Shown here piece by piece: positions 1-10,200 of a DNA stretch of 46,146 nucleotides. Location of the stretch: NCBI GenBank assembly GCA_001179505.1, contig CDMY01000221.1, forward strand, positions 44,799-90,944. The letters are read 5' to 3'. The notes beneath the pieces were generated by a model. The model had not been told where the DNA came from. It ran no database searches and saw nothing but the letters and a program-made list of their open reading frames with translations. The first letter of the stretch is position 1, and every line of letters begins with the position of its first letter. A program made the position numbers and the translations under genes. This stretch comes from Vitrella brassicaformis. Taxonomy: Eukaryota > Sar > Vitrellaceae.

Positions 1-902
1 CACCCCGACAGAGAACGGTGTACGGTATGTCATGTTGTGTGTGCCTGGGGTCCGTACGGTACGCACCTCTTCCCTTCGTTCATCGATGAGCCTCTCGATG
101 TCCCTCTGGAGCATCTCTTGCTCTTCCTTCAACACATCACACCAATACTGAATGAACAACACACACACACGCGCCTTCGCTAACGCGTCAACACAGGACA
201 GCACAGGACAGCACAGCACAGCACAGCCAGCCTCTCTGTGAGTCGCTGGCTCAGTCACTCACTGACCGGCTGCAGTCGTCTTGGTGTGGCGGTTAGGATG
301 CGTCGTCTGAGGTCCCGCGTGGCCTCCTGCATTCTCTTGCGAGCCTCGCCCTCGAACTCGGGTGACGCGCCCAACACGACGGCAAAGGCCTCTTGGAACT
401 CGTCGCTGCTCCGCTCGCGCAACGCCTCAGCATACAGCCGGAAGTAGTGCTCGAGCTCCGACGACAGCCGCGCCAAAATGGCATCCTCATCCAGCCGCAT
501 GTGGTGCCTCTGTCTGCCTCTTTGGCTGTGACGCAGCTGCGATTGCGATGACAGTAGTGCGGCTGCTCGCGAGCGGACTTTGTCGATGAGGTCTTGGAGC
601 GTCGAGCACAGCTGCACTGCCAGCTGCTCGGGCGTGACGGCCTGGGCGAACTCCACTATTGCCCGCCGGGTGTCGTCCATGGCCTCGATGATATCCCTGT
701 CGTCAAATACCCCACCAAGGACCGCCGTGTGGTCTGATTCAGCAGGAGGCGAATGCAGATCCGCACATAGTAATGCAGGTGAAGCAGAGGGTGGGAGATG
801 ACGTAAGCCGACACTGCAAGCGGGGCTGTTGATGGGTGCTCGTGGCCGCGCCAGGGAACAATGCAGGCCGGGGAGCTTCGCAGCTTCAGCGAGTGTGTCC
901 AT
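1..902 (-). CDS. coiled-coil-rich protein, 5' part only (partial)
   Basis: I do not recognise a family. The minus-strand model has two visible exons, 902-267 and 147-67. They join in phase 0 at a GTCAGT donor and a TTCATTCAG acceptor. A third intron begins with GTGCGTAC at 66 and runs off the window. The start at 902 is the Met preceding Asp-Thr-Leu-Ala-Glu. Upstream codons stay open to about 1166, but they cross a 47-bp tandem repeat that changes frame between copies, so I treat that stretch as 5' leader. The visible product is about 239 residues. Its second half is charged and heptad-like (runs such as KEEQEMLQRDIERLIDERR), suggesting coiled coil. The first 60 residues are Pro/Ala/Ser-rich. 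It is divergent from the FKBP gene at 1202. Reading direction and exon 2 are fairly secure; the N-terminus is not. Confidence 0.55.
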
Positions 903-963
903 CCGAAGGGTCAACACGACGAATGAGACCTGCAGCAGTCTCGGTCCCAGATCAAGGCAAGAG

Positions 964-1057
964 CGGTTCACAAGCCTCATAGCTTGTGGAAAGGGCGTTT
1001 TTCCCCACGACGGTTCACAAGCCTCATAGCTTGTGGAAAGGGCGTTTTTCCCCACGA
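964..1057. repeat. 47-bp perfect tandem duplication with internal hairpins
   Basis: Positions 964-1010 and 1011-1057 are identical. Each copy contains a 7-bp inverted repeat, CACAAGC and GCTTGTG, around a 6-nt CTCATA loop (969-988 in copy 1). A second, GGAAA...TTTCC, follows. The array lies between the divergent starts at 902 and 1202. Confidence 0.9.
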
Positions 1058-1080
1058 GCGTGACGATCGGCTGAAACGCG

Positions 1081-1088
1081 AGCTCGCA
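1081..1088 (-). promoter_or_regulatory. shared head-to-head promoter motif TGCGAGCT, copy 1
   Basis: The plus strand reads AGCTCGCA, part of the 10-bp palindrome GCGAGCTCGC at 1078-1087. It lies 114 nt before the FKBP start and 179 nt before the gene 1 start. The same 8-mer occurs in the other four divergent spacers of this window. A regulatory role is inferred. Confidence 0.45.
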
Positions 1089-1201
1089 ACCACACACCCC
1101 TGAAACCGCTCTGCGAATCCGAAGATCTTTGCCACAAGAAAAGCGGCATCTAAACAGCTGGAACACGAAACAGTAGGAAGCTGTACGTCTTCGTTGGACA
1201 C

Positions 1202-2282
1202 ATGATGCTCATCGTGATTCAGCTTGCCGTGGTCAGCCTGGGCCTCGTTGTCTGTGCAGCAGCCTTCCACCCAGTCACCCGGTCATCTGCCCTCAGCTTT
1301 CCACGCGCAGCCTTCTCTCACAGACAGCCTTATGTTTCATCAACGGCATCACCACTACCACCACTGCCGGGCGAGACCGTGCTGCTGAGCACCGTGGCTG
1401 AGGCGCCAGCACCGGCACCGCCAGCAGCAGAGGCAGAGGAGGCCGATGCTGCATTGGCTGCCGGTGTGGCTCGCGAGGAGGATGTGTCTCGTGACGGCGG
1501 CGTCGTGAAGCGAGTGGTTCGTGAGGGCTACGGGAAGCTGGCGCAGGGCGGGGGCTTCGTCAAGCTGCGCTACACGGGGAAGCTGGCGGAGACCGGTCGG
1601 GTGTTTGCCAGAGGGGATGACTTTCGGTGCATGGTGGCTGACGGCTCGATGATCAAGGGTTGGGATCTGGCTCTGCGGACGATGAAGGAGGGCGAGGTGG
1701 CCGAGGTGGTGATAGCGCCCAAGTATGCCTACGGGGTCAAGGGGGTGCCGCCGGTCATCCCGCCCAACGCGCCGCTGCTGTTCGAGATCGAGCTGACCGA
1801 GTACGAGGGGACGCCTTATGACCTCAAGTTGGGGCTCAACATCGACAAGATCGAGACCGACACAGAGAAAAAGAGGAAGGACAAGGAGAAGGCAGAGGCT
1901 GCACTCACCGATATGGAAAAGTTCAAAAACTGGCTCAACAGCCTGCAGTTCTTCGGGTCAGTCAGTGCGGGACAGAGGGAGTCAGGCGGCCGCACACCAC
2001 TCTGTATATCCGTTGATTTGCTGATTGCATTGGTTGGTTGGCTGCATGTGTGTGTCCACCAGAGTCGTGACGGCGGGGTACCGTCGTGGCGTTCCCTGGT
2101 ACGTGAACCCTTTGGTCCTGTACCCCACGTGGTTCTTCATTGTGGGAGTGCTCTTCTACGTCACATTCAGCCTGGGGGGCCTCAACATCGGCGGGCCGCA
2201 GCAGGAGCAGTCCCCCGACAGCTTCAGCATCATCAAGACCATCATCGACGGATTCAAAGGAGGACCCCAACCTGACACATGA
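1202..2282 (+). CDS. plastid-targeted FKBP-type peptidyl-prolyl isomerase with C-terminal membrane anchor
   Basis: Two exons, 1202-1956 and 2063-2282, join in phase 2 (GTCAGT donor, CCACCAG acceptor). The product is 324 residues. Residues 1-22 form a signal peptide ending Val-Cys-Ala-Ala, followed by Ala-Phe-His-Pro and a Ser/Arg-rich stretch. This is the bipartite layout used to enter red-derived complex plastids. An Ala/Glu-rich linker leads to one FKBP domain (about residues 95-205) with YTGKL, GWD, VIPPNAPLLFEIEL and YAYG signatures, so prolyl cis-trans isomerase activity is likely. After the domain comes a charged Lys/Glu helix. The second exon then encodes a hydrophobic segment (YPTWFFIVGVLFYV) that probably anchors the protein in a thylakoid or envelope membrane. 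It is head-to-head with gene 1 and convergent with gene 3. Confidence 0.88.
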
Positions 2283-2759
2283 CACACACACACACACACA
2301 GTGCAGTGGGGGCGGGGTGGGGTGACAGTGGCAGCGCTCGATGTTTGTTCGCTGGCTTGGAGCTGGTGTGTGCGCGGGAGCGCACTGGTTTTTGTGTGTT
2401 TCGCTCGTGTGGTGTGTGAATGAGGGCCGTGCGTGTGTGCAGAGATCTTTGACAACCAGACGAGAGAGAGGCATGAGTTTTTGTCCAGGGGGCAGTCAGA
2501 GAGGGTGTTGGTGTCGTGACTATCGTGACTGACATCGCAAATACAACTGTCACGCTAAGCTAATGCATCCGTATGTCCGTTCATTGAGGCATTCCCTGCA
2601 CTGAGGGGCCTGCACCGCACCTGACCTGCACCGTTCCCATTTCATCCACCATGGACCCTATCCTATAGCTCATAATACAGCAGAAGATATGCACATCAGG
2701 CAAGTCAGGGCGGCAGAGCAGAACAAACATGCCGGCAATCTCTTGCATGCATCAGTCGG
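2283..2759. other. intergenic spacer between convergent genes 2 and 3
   Basis: The 477-bp spacer opens with an (AC)n tract just after the FKBP stop. It otherwise contains TG/GA-rich low-complexity sequence. I see no supported gene and no clear terminator. Confidence 0.6.
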
Positions 2760-3969
2760 TCATTCCCTTTGATCAAACGCCGCAGCGAGCCTTGCCCCGC
2801 TCCCCGACTGCAGCCGATATCCATTCAGCCGAAGAAGAGCCGCCAGTGCGTCTTGCCTCGATGAGAACCACACCCGCACAAACGCCTCGCGACTCCCAGT
2901 TCTGAAAGGCTGCACTAGCGTCGCTCTCAGCCCGTCAGCCAGCCGCTGAAACTCTGGATCTGTCCCAAACGCATTATCCGACTCGGCTGCACTGGTTGGC
3001 TGCTCGATCTGGACTCTGAGCGTGTGTGTGGTGGGCTCTTGTGCTGGTGCGGGTGCCGACGTGCTGCTGCTGCTGCTAGGATGGGTGGGCTGTCTGCTGT
3101 CGTCTTGTTGCAGTGAATCCAGCAAGGCCTGGAGAACTCGGCTTTTGGCCAGCCAGTGGGGAACGAGGGCCTCCACCTCCTCCATTGACGCCTCGGCGCG
3201 ACAGATGGCGCATCGAAATGCCTTCCTCTCGAGCTGTGAAGGATCGAGCAGGCCGGCCTCCACGGCAGCCAGATGCTCGAGATACTCTGAGGTCTCCTTC
3301 TCCCACGCACGCCTGCCGGCCTCAGTGCCAAACCACCAGGACACAAGGCACTCTCTGTGGTGGAGGTGCAGACAGGAGCCGATGCGGACAATCGCTGAAA
3401 GGAGGTCCTCCTCCTGGGCGTCGTCTTGGTGCTGTTGTTGTTGGTCGTCGTCACGCAGGGGCGTCATGCAGATCGGACAGTCGCCTTTAAGCGCAGTGGC
3501 CTGCATTGCAGTCACCCTCTCGTTGAGAGCTGCCACCAGGCCGAACAAAGAGGCGTCATCGTCGCCTGAGAGGAAGGCCTCACAGATCCCCATCAACTCG
3601 TCCTCCTGGACCTCGTCAATGCCGCGTGAGTTGATTAGCTTGACGGACAGTACGTGGCTGGACGGGCTCCACCGGCACTCAAGCACCACTCGAACCAGTT
3701 GCTATGACAAGCAAACGAGGAGAGAGAAGCCATGGATCGATCAGCAAGCCAGTGTGTGTCCGCCATAATTCCTGAGGGTGCAGCAGGCAGCTGCATATGT
3801 GCGTGCGTACCTTCTTGTGATCCCCGGCCGTGTAGGGGTAGACGTCCACTTTGAAGTGCCGCACGGGCGGCCCGTCGACAGCCGCGTAGACGTCTTCGTA
3901 AGTGCTCTCAATGAACTCTCGCTGCGTGTCATACACGTCCTGCTCCACCACTATCGACACCTCCTTCAT
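2760..3969 (-). CDS. RWD plus RING-finger protein, RNF25-like E3 ubiquitin ligase
   Basis: Exons 3969-3811 and 3701-2760 join in phase 0 (GTACGCAC donor, TTGTCATAG acceptor). The product is 366 residues. The start is the Met of Met-Lys-Glu-Val-Ser, the first in-frame ATG before a typical RWD opening (EFIESTYEDVY). The RWD domain (about 1-125) straddles the intron. A RING follows: CPIC near residue 148, a C-x-H-x2-H-x2-C core in SCLHLHHRECLVSWW, then about 40 helical residues, then FRCAICRAE. A long insert before the last Cys pair matches the RNF25 layout as I recall it. The C-terminus has a Ser/Thr/Pro linker and an approximately 75-residue folded-looking tail. The expected role is E3 ligase activity in ubiquitin transfer; the substrate is unknown. 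Head-to-head with the polycystin-like gene. Confidence 0.8.
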
Positions 3970-4122
3970 TTCACACCGAACGGTGGGGCGTGTCGGAGAG
4001 CCACGCAATGACTCGTCGAGGATTTTTGAGCGATGAGTCTTCTTGGCAGATCTGTGCCCAGCAATGACCTTCCAGAACAAAGGAAAAGGGAGGCCAAACG
4101 CTGCGGTTTGTTCTGCGCGCTT

Positions 4123-4130
4123 AGCTCGCA
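4123..4130 (-). promoter_or_regulatory. shared head-to-head promoter motif TGCGAGCT, copy 2
   Basis: The plus strand reads AGCTCGCA, 124 nt before the polycystin-like start (4254) and 153 nt upstream of the RNF25-like start (3969). The spacer is 284 bp. Confidence 0.45.
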
Positions 4131-4253
4131 GAGAGAGCGGTTTCACGGAATGTTGAGGGGTGCTTCAATCGTGTGTTCTTTCCTTGCGCCGTTCAGCTCG
4201 TCTCTGCGAGGCTGGTTGGGCATCATGCTTGTGTTCATTGATGAGTCATAAAG

Positions 4254-7200
4254 ATGGTGCGTCAAGGAGCACGTGCTGTGCTGCTGGTGGGTTGTGTGGC
4301 GCTGCTCCTGTCCTGCGCAGGGACCAAGAGACCGGCCAAGCTCCGCCACAACTCGGGACGAGGTGCGCACACTCAGATCTGTCAATGGATGTATCACACA
4401 AACTCTGCGGATGGATGGATGTGACTCTCTCTCTCTGTTTGCTTGCGTTGATTGATTGACTGGCTGCACTAACTGCAGGGGCCGTCTCGTCCACTCACGG
4501 CCGGTCGCTGCAGGAGGAACAAGCGCATGATGCACCCGGTAAGTCTGTCATTCATGACAGACAGAGACTCATACACACACTTCCCTCGCTGTTTCTGTCG
4601 ACGTGCGTGTGTGGTGTGGTGCAGACCCCGTTTCTCCCTCGCTGTCGTCCCTCTCCCTCCCCCCATCCCCCGCCAACACGTCGACGCTCGCATTTCTCCT
4701 CAACTTCACCCAGCCCGTCGCTATCACGGCCGACGCTATAATGCTCGACGGCTCCATCTGCCGCCCCGATGCGGTCTGCAGCGTCGACAGTGTCAGGCCG
4801 ACAGAGGGCAGCGATGTGGGGGACTTCGCGACGGTGTGGGAGGTGGAGGTCAGTGTGGGGGATGGAGAGGGGGTTTTGGAGGTTGACTTGGGGGCTGACA
4901 TGGTGCTCGGCGAGGGAGGCAATGCGCTCAACAAGACAGCGTCGGAGCAGACGCTGCCAGTGGAGATTGAGATAGGTAAACAAACGTATTGGGTGACCAC
5001 AATGTGTGTGTGTGTGTGTGTGTGTGTGAATTTTTGGTGTGTGACCTTTGTTTGTCCTATCTGGATGCAGACACCGTCGCTCCATCATTGGTGTCGATGA
5101 GCAGCCCTCCCGGCCCCATCCCGTCTGCCACCTTCCCCATCACCCTGCACTTCAGCGAGCCCGTGGCCCTCAACGCCTCTGCATTCATCACGCTCACCGG
5201 CCCCTTGTGCGACACACGGTGCAGGTATGCGCGCGCCCAGCGTGTAAAGACAGACACGCATCGCATGTGTGTGTCGGTGTGTGTGCACAGTGTGTTGGGT
5301 AGCTCTGGTCTGCCTGCGGCTGATGAGGACGACCCCGAGTTTGAGGGATTTGCCCGCGAGTGGGAGGTGACCATCGAGGCCGACGAGGGCGACGGCAACC
5401 TGACGGTGGCCGTGGCGGCTGGCGATGCAGCAGTGGTGGATAGGGCGGGCAACGCTATCAGGGATGGACGCATCGACAATGGCACGCTCACTGTCGCCAT
5501 TGGTGAGTCTGCTCAGCAGGGTAGAAAAAAATCACACAACATGTTGTGTGATGTGTTGTGGTGGTGTGTGCAGACACCGTGGTGCCCACATTGGTGTCTG
5601 CGGACGCCCCTCAGGGCCCGCTGAGCACGCCCTCCTTCACCGTCAACTTGACCTTCTCCGAACCGGTGGCCAACATACAGCCAGAGGTGACCACAGACCG
5701 ACCCACAAACACACGACCAACCAACAGGCGCTCATTCTCCCCTCTCTGTGCTGTGTACCGTCAGCTGACAGGCGACCTCTGCAACGCCACGGCCGGCCTA
5801 ATGTGCAACATCACCTCCATAGATGCCTTCAGCCCCGACGGCGAGGGCTATGCGTCACGATGGTCATTTGTTGTGTCGACGGCTGGAGGTGAGGGCCGCG
5901 TGGTCGTCAGCCTGGTCAGCGACGCTTCCACCGACAGGGCCGGCCTGGCCCCCGCAGACGACGAAGACCCGACTGTCGTCACACGGATAATCGGTCAGTC
6001 AGTAAGGGGAGAAGGAAAGGGCAATGGTTGATTGCATTGCACCGACATGCTGCTGCTGATCTGGTCTGGTCTGGTCTGATGTGGTGCGGTGCAGATACGG
6101 TGGCTCCCTCTCTGCTAAACATGAGCACTTCTTCCCCTCTGGTCGCATCGACGTCCTTCGACGTGTCGCTGACATTCTCTGAGCCCGTCGCTGTCGACAT
6201 AGACCGAGTTGTGACACTGCGAGGGCCGCTGTGTGAGGAAACAGAGTGCCGCATTGCCGAGGTCGAGCCGGCCGGCGACGCCGATGACGACGATCTGTCT
6301 GACCAGTGGGTTGTGACGGTGGAGGCCGGCGACGAAGACGGCCGCATGGAGGGCTCTGTCGTCATCGATGTCAACGAGAATGCGCTTAGGGACAGGGCTG
6401 GCAATGCTCTCAACGCCACTGCTTCGCCCGTCAACACAACAGGCTTCGAGCAATCCATCGGTAGGTACCCTCCCTCCAAACATGCACACACAGACAGAGA
6501 CACCTTCTGGTGTCTGTCTGCAGATTCGGTGCCCCCCCGGCTGATGGCCCTCCGCGGGCAGCGCGCCAATGCCACCAGCCAGACGATCGCCGTCAACGCG
6601 ACGTTCTCCGAACCAGTGTCGTTCGACTCCACGCGGATCGAGCTGTCCGGGTCGGCGTGCGACCCCACCAACTGCACCATCGGCGCTGTGCGCCCATTGG
6701 AGGCGGAGGGGGAGGAGGCTGAGGGCGATCTGTCGTCCGTGTGGCAGGTGGATATTGTGGCGGGTGAGGAGGAGGGGACGGTCTTCGCCCAGTTCCTGCC
6801 GAGCGTGTCGTCGGACGCCGCGGGCAACGAGCTCACCACCGACGGCGAGGAAGCACTGCTCGCCACCTTCTCTGTCGGTAAAAAAGGAAGAAACCACGCG
6901 CCTGTGGATGGATGTCCCATTTCCAATTTCCCATTTCCCATTTCTACTCGGTTCTGTCAGATGGCGTCAGGCCGCGGCTGTCCTTCCTGTCATTGCCCTT
7001 CCGTGTGCTCAACCTGACCAGCCTCACCGTCACGGCCGTATTCTCTGAACCTGTCGCCCTCAACGCCTCAGGCATACAGCTCTCCGGGTCGGCATGCGCA
7101 CAAGACAACGACACGTGCCGCGTGGGGCCCGTTCGGCCCGCCGACGACACAATCCAGGCGTTCGCGTCGCGATGGGCGATCGAGGTAGTGGTGGGCGAGA

Positions 7201-10200
7201 CGGAGGGGAGGCTGCGGATCGCCGTGCTGACCAGTGCTGGGGCGGACAACGCCGGGAATGAGCTGGAGGTTCAGACATTTGGCGGCGTGGATGGGGACAT
7301 TGCCATGGCCATCTCCAGGACCATCGGTGCGTGGTCAATGCAGACAGACAGACAGACAGACAGACAGGTCGATAGGTCGATAGGTCGACGCTTTCTCAGA
7401 CATTATGTCTGTCTGTCCGTCTGAATATGGCTCGCGCAGACACTCGTCCGCCACGGCTGGTCTCCCTGACGGCGCCCGAAGGCCCGAGCCTGGACTCGGC
7501 CACGATGCGCATTATAGTCACCTTCAGCGAGCCAGTATCCCTGCCGCTCGACTACTCTGCCAACGACACTGTGTCGGCAGCACTGCCGCCCCTGGCTGTG
7601 GTGGCGAGCGGGAGTGCCTGTGGGGAGGGTGGGGTCGGGTGCTATGTGTCGGCGGTGGATGCGGCGGATGAGGGCGGGGAGCGGCAGGAGTGGCTGCTCA
7701 ACGTGACGGCCGTCACGGAGGGCAATGTGACGGTGCGGCTGGTGCCGACGCAGATACGCGACAGGGCCGAGAACGGGCTGCGGGTCAACGACACGGAGGG
7801 AGGGGGAGACGACATGATGGTCTTCTCCAGACAGATCGGTGAGACTTGATACGAGCGACAGGAGAAAGATTTATCCATCCACCGACCATGGAAATGCTAC
7901 GCTTCGATTTGATGCAGATCTGACGGGTCCGTCGATCACCCTCAGCAGCACAGTACCGGCCGTCACTTACGCCCCCAACTTCACCGTCACAGCCGAACTC
8001 ACCGAGCCATGCGACACCCTCACAGCCGACTCCCTCACTCTGAGAAACGCCCGGCTACTCAGCTTCGACGTCGACGAGTCGGGTGTGAGCATTGAGATGC
8101 TGGTGGAGCCCATCGCTGGAGGGGCTGTGAGAGTGGGCTTCCCTGCCGGCGCGTGTCAGGACAGTGCCGGAAATGACAACTTCCCGAGCACGGTGGTTTC
8201 CACCACATATGGTCGGCGGGTGGGACGTAATGAATGTCATCCGTCATCCGTGCATGCCACTGTCACTGTGTGTGTGCTTCGTTCGGTCCGTGCAGACGAT
8301 TCGATGCCGCAAGTGGAGGTCGCTCTCGCTATCGACACCGACGCCCTACCCACCGACGCGTCAGATCGGCCGCTGACCCGCAACGCCACTCTCCCACTCA
8401 GTCTGACCTTCTCTAGACCGCTCTATGCCACGGAGGCGCCGCTGCTCAACGTCAGCAATGCCAGAGTGGTGGAGGGCTTTGAGTTTGAGGACGGGTCGAC
8501 CGATGTGGATGGCGTGCTGCAAGCCGACGGCCAGGGGAATGTGAGCATCGGTGTGGCTGCGGGGGTGCTCCAGGACGAGTACGGCCGCCCCAATGACGGG
8601 TCCAACACTGTCGTGCTGATCTATGGTATGTATGTCTTAAACACCCTGACTGATGCGCTGATCTGAGTGCCCCCTGTCTGTCTGTGTCCTCCCTCCGTCC
8701 CTTGTGTGTGTGCAGACTCTGTCCGTCCGGTGCCGTCCCTTTCCACCACAAGCACGTCGCCGTCCACCACCCCAACGCCCTTCGTGGTGACCATCAGCCT
8801 GACCGAGCCCATGGCGGACTTGAACGAGACCGACGTCATCATCACCAACGGCACCCTCCAATCGTTCACACCCAACACAGAGAGGGGCGAGAACGTCTCC
8901 TTTTCGGCAGCAGTGGTCCCCAACGTGACTGACGGCGAGTGGGGCGCGGTGGAGGTCAGGGTGCGGGAGGGCGCTGGGAATGACGTGGCAGGGAACCCCT
9001 CACAGGCCAGCGGCAGTCTCGTTATGCAATATGGTGGGCGACACACGCACAGCAGAGCACAGCACAGCACAGCGCAACACACCGCAACACAACAGAAGGG
9101 AATCGTGTGTGTATGTGTTTGTTGTACGTACCCGTGTAGTGCCGAAGGTGAGGTTCACGACTGCCTGGCTCACCCCGACGGCGTCAGTGCGGCCCGTCAC
9201 CACCCCCAATGTGTTCCATCGGCTGGCGATAGCCGCCAGGCCCTTCTCCATGACCGTCAACGGGACCTCCCTGACATCGAGCGTCCCACAGCTCCGCACC
9301 ACCAACCAGCACCGCACATACGCCGCCCTCTTCCGACGCAGCGGAGACATCTCTTGCGCCGACGGTCTTGCAAACGCATCCCGCCTCCTCTCTCCCCCCG
9401 TCCAGTGCGTCCCATCTGACGACATCATCCCCTCCACTGTCACATGTGGGCCCTTTGAAATGGACTCGGCGGCTTCCTATGAGCTCTGTGTGTGCGATGC
9501 CGTCGAGGACTCGGCATATCGGTGCAACGGCAGCGACTGGTCGGCCTTCAGCCACGGAGCGCGTAGCCTCCAAAGCGGCGAGGCCGGCACCCTCAGCGTG
9601 CCCCGAGGCAGCGTCGAGCTGGAGGTGGGCGACTCGGGCGTCCCCAATGCCAAACTGACCATCACCGCACCGGCGTCGAAGTCTCCCAGCCTCTTGTTCG
9701 TCGGCACGTCGGTGTTCCTCACTTCAAGCCCCAGATGCGACGACATGGGCGGCAACGGCACGGTGGCGCGGCGGGCCAGCGCCCTCTGCTCGCGGATCCG
9801 GCGGCACTCTGACGACCTCCTGCACGACGTGTCTTGCAGCTACGAGCTGGACGAGTACCCGCCCCCGGGGAAGTACACCATCTGCTGGGGCAACCCCCAC
9901 ACACAGCACTTCATCACCCTCGGGCCAATCGACACTTTCAAGATCCTCCCCAGTGCTGCCTCGTTTGCCTGCCGTCAGGCGCTGCAGCGGGCTGACGTCG
10001 TCAGCGTGTGCAGTGCACGGGTGCCTTCCCGTCTGCTGCCGGAGCCATCGGCTCTCGTCCTGTGCTATTCCCAGTGCAACCTCCCCGCCGGGTCGAGGTC
10101 TCAGCGCATCGGCTGCCCCCTGCCTGAGTCGACGTCAGGTGCGCGGCCGCCCCTGCTGTCGGACCCAATGGCGTGCATCAATGTGGAGCCGCCGCGGGTC

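Noticed and set aside
903-1166. Upstream extension of gene 1 to an ATG at 1166
   Set aside because: It reads through both copies of the 47-bp repeat in different frames, giving different peptides from the same DNA, which is unlikely for conserved coding sequence.
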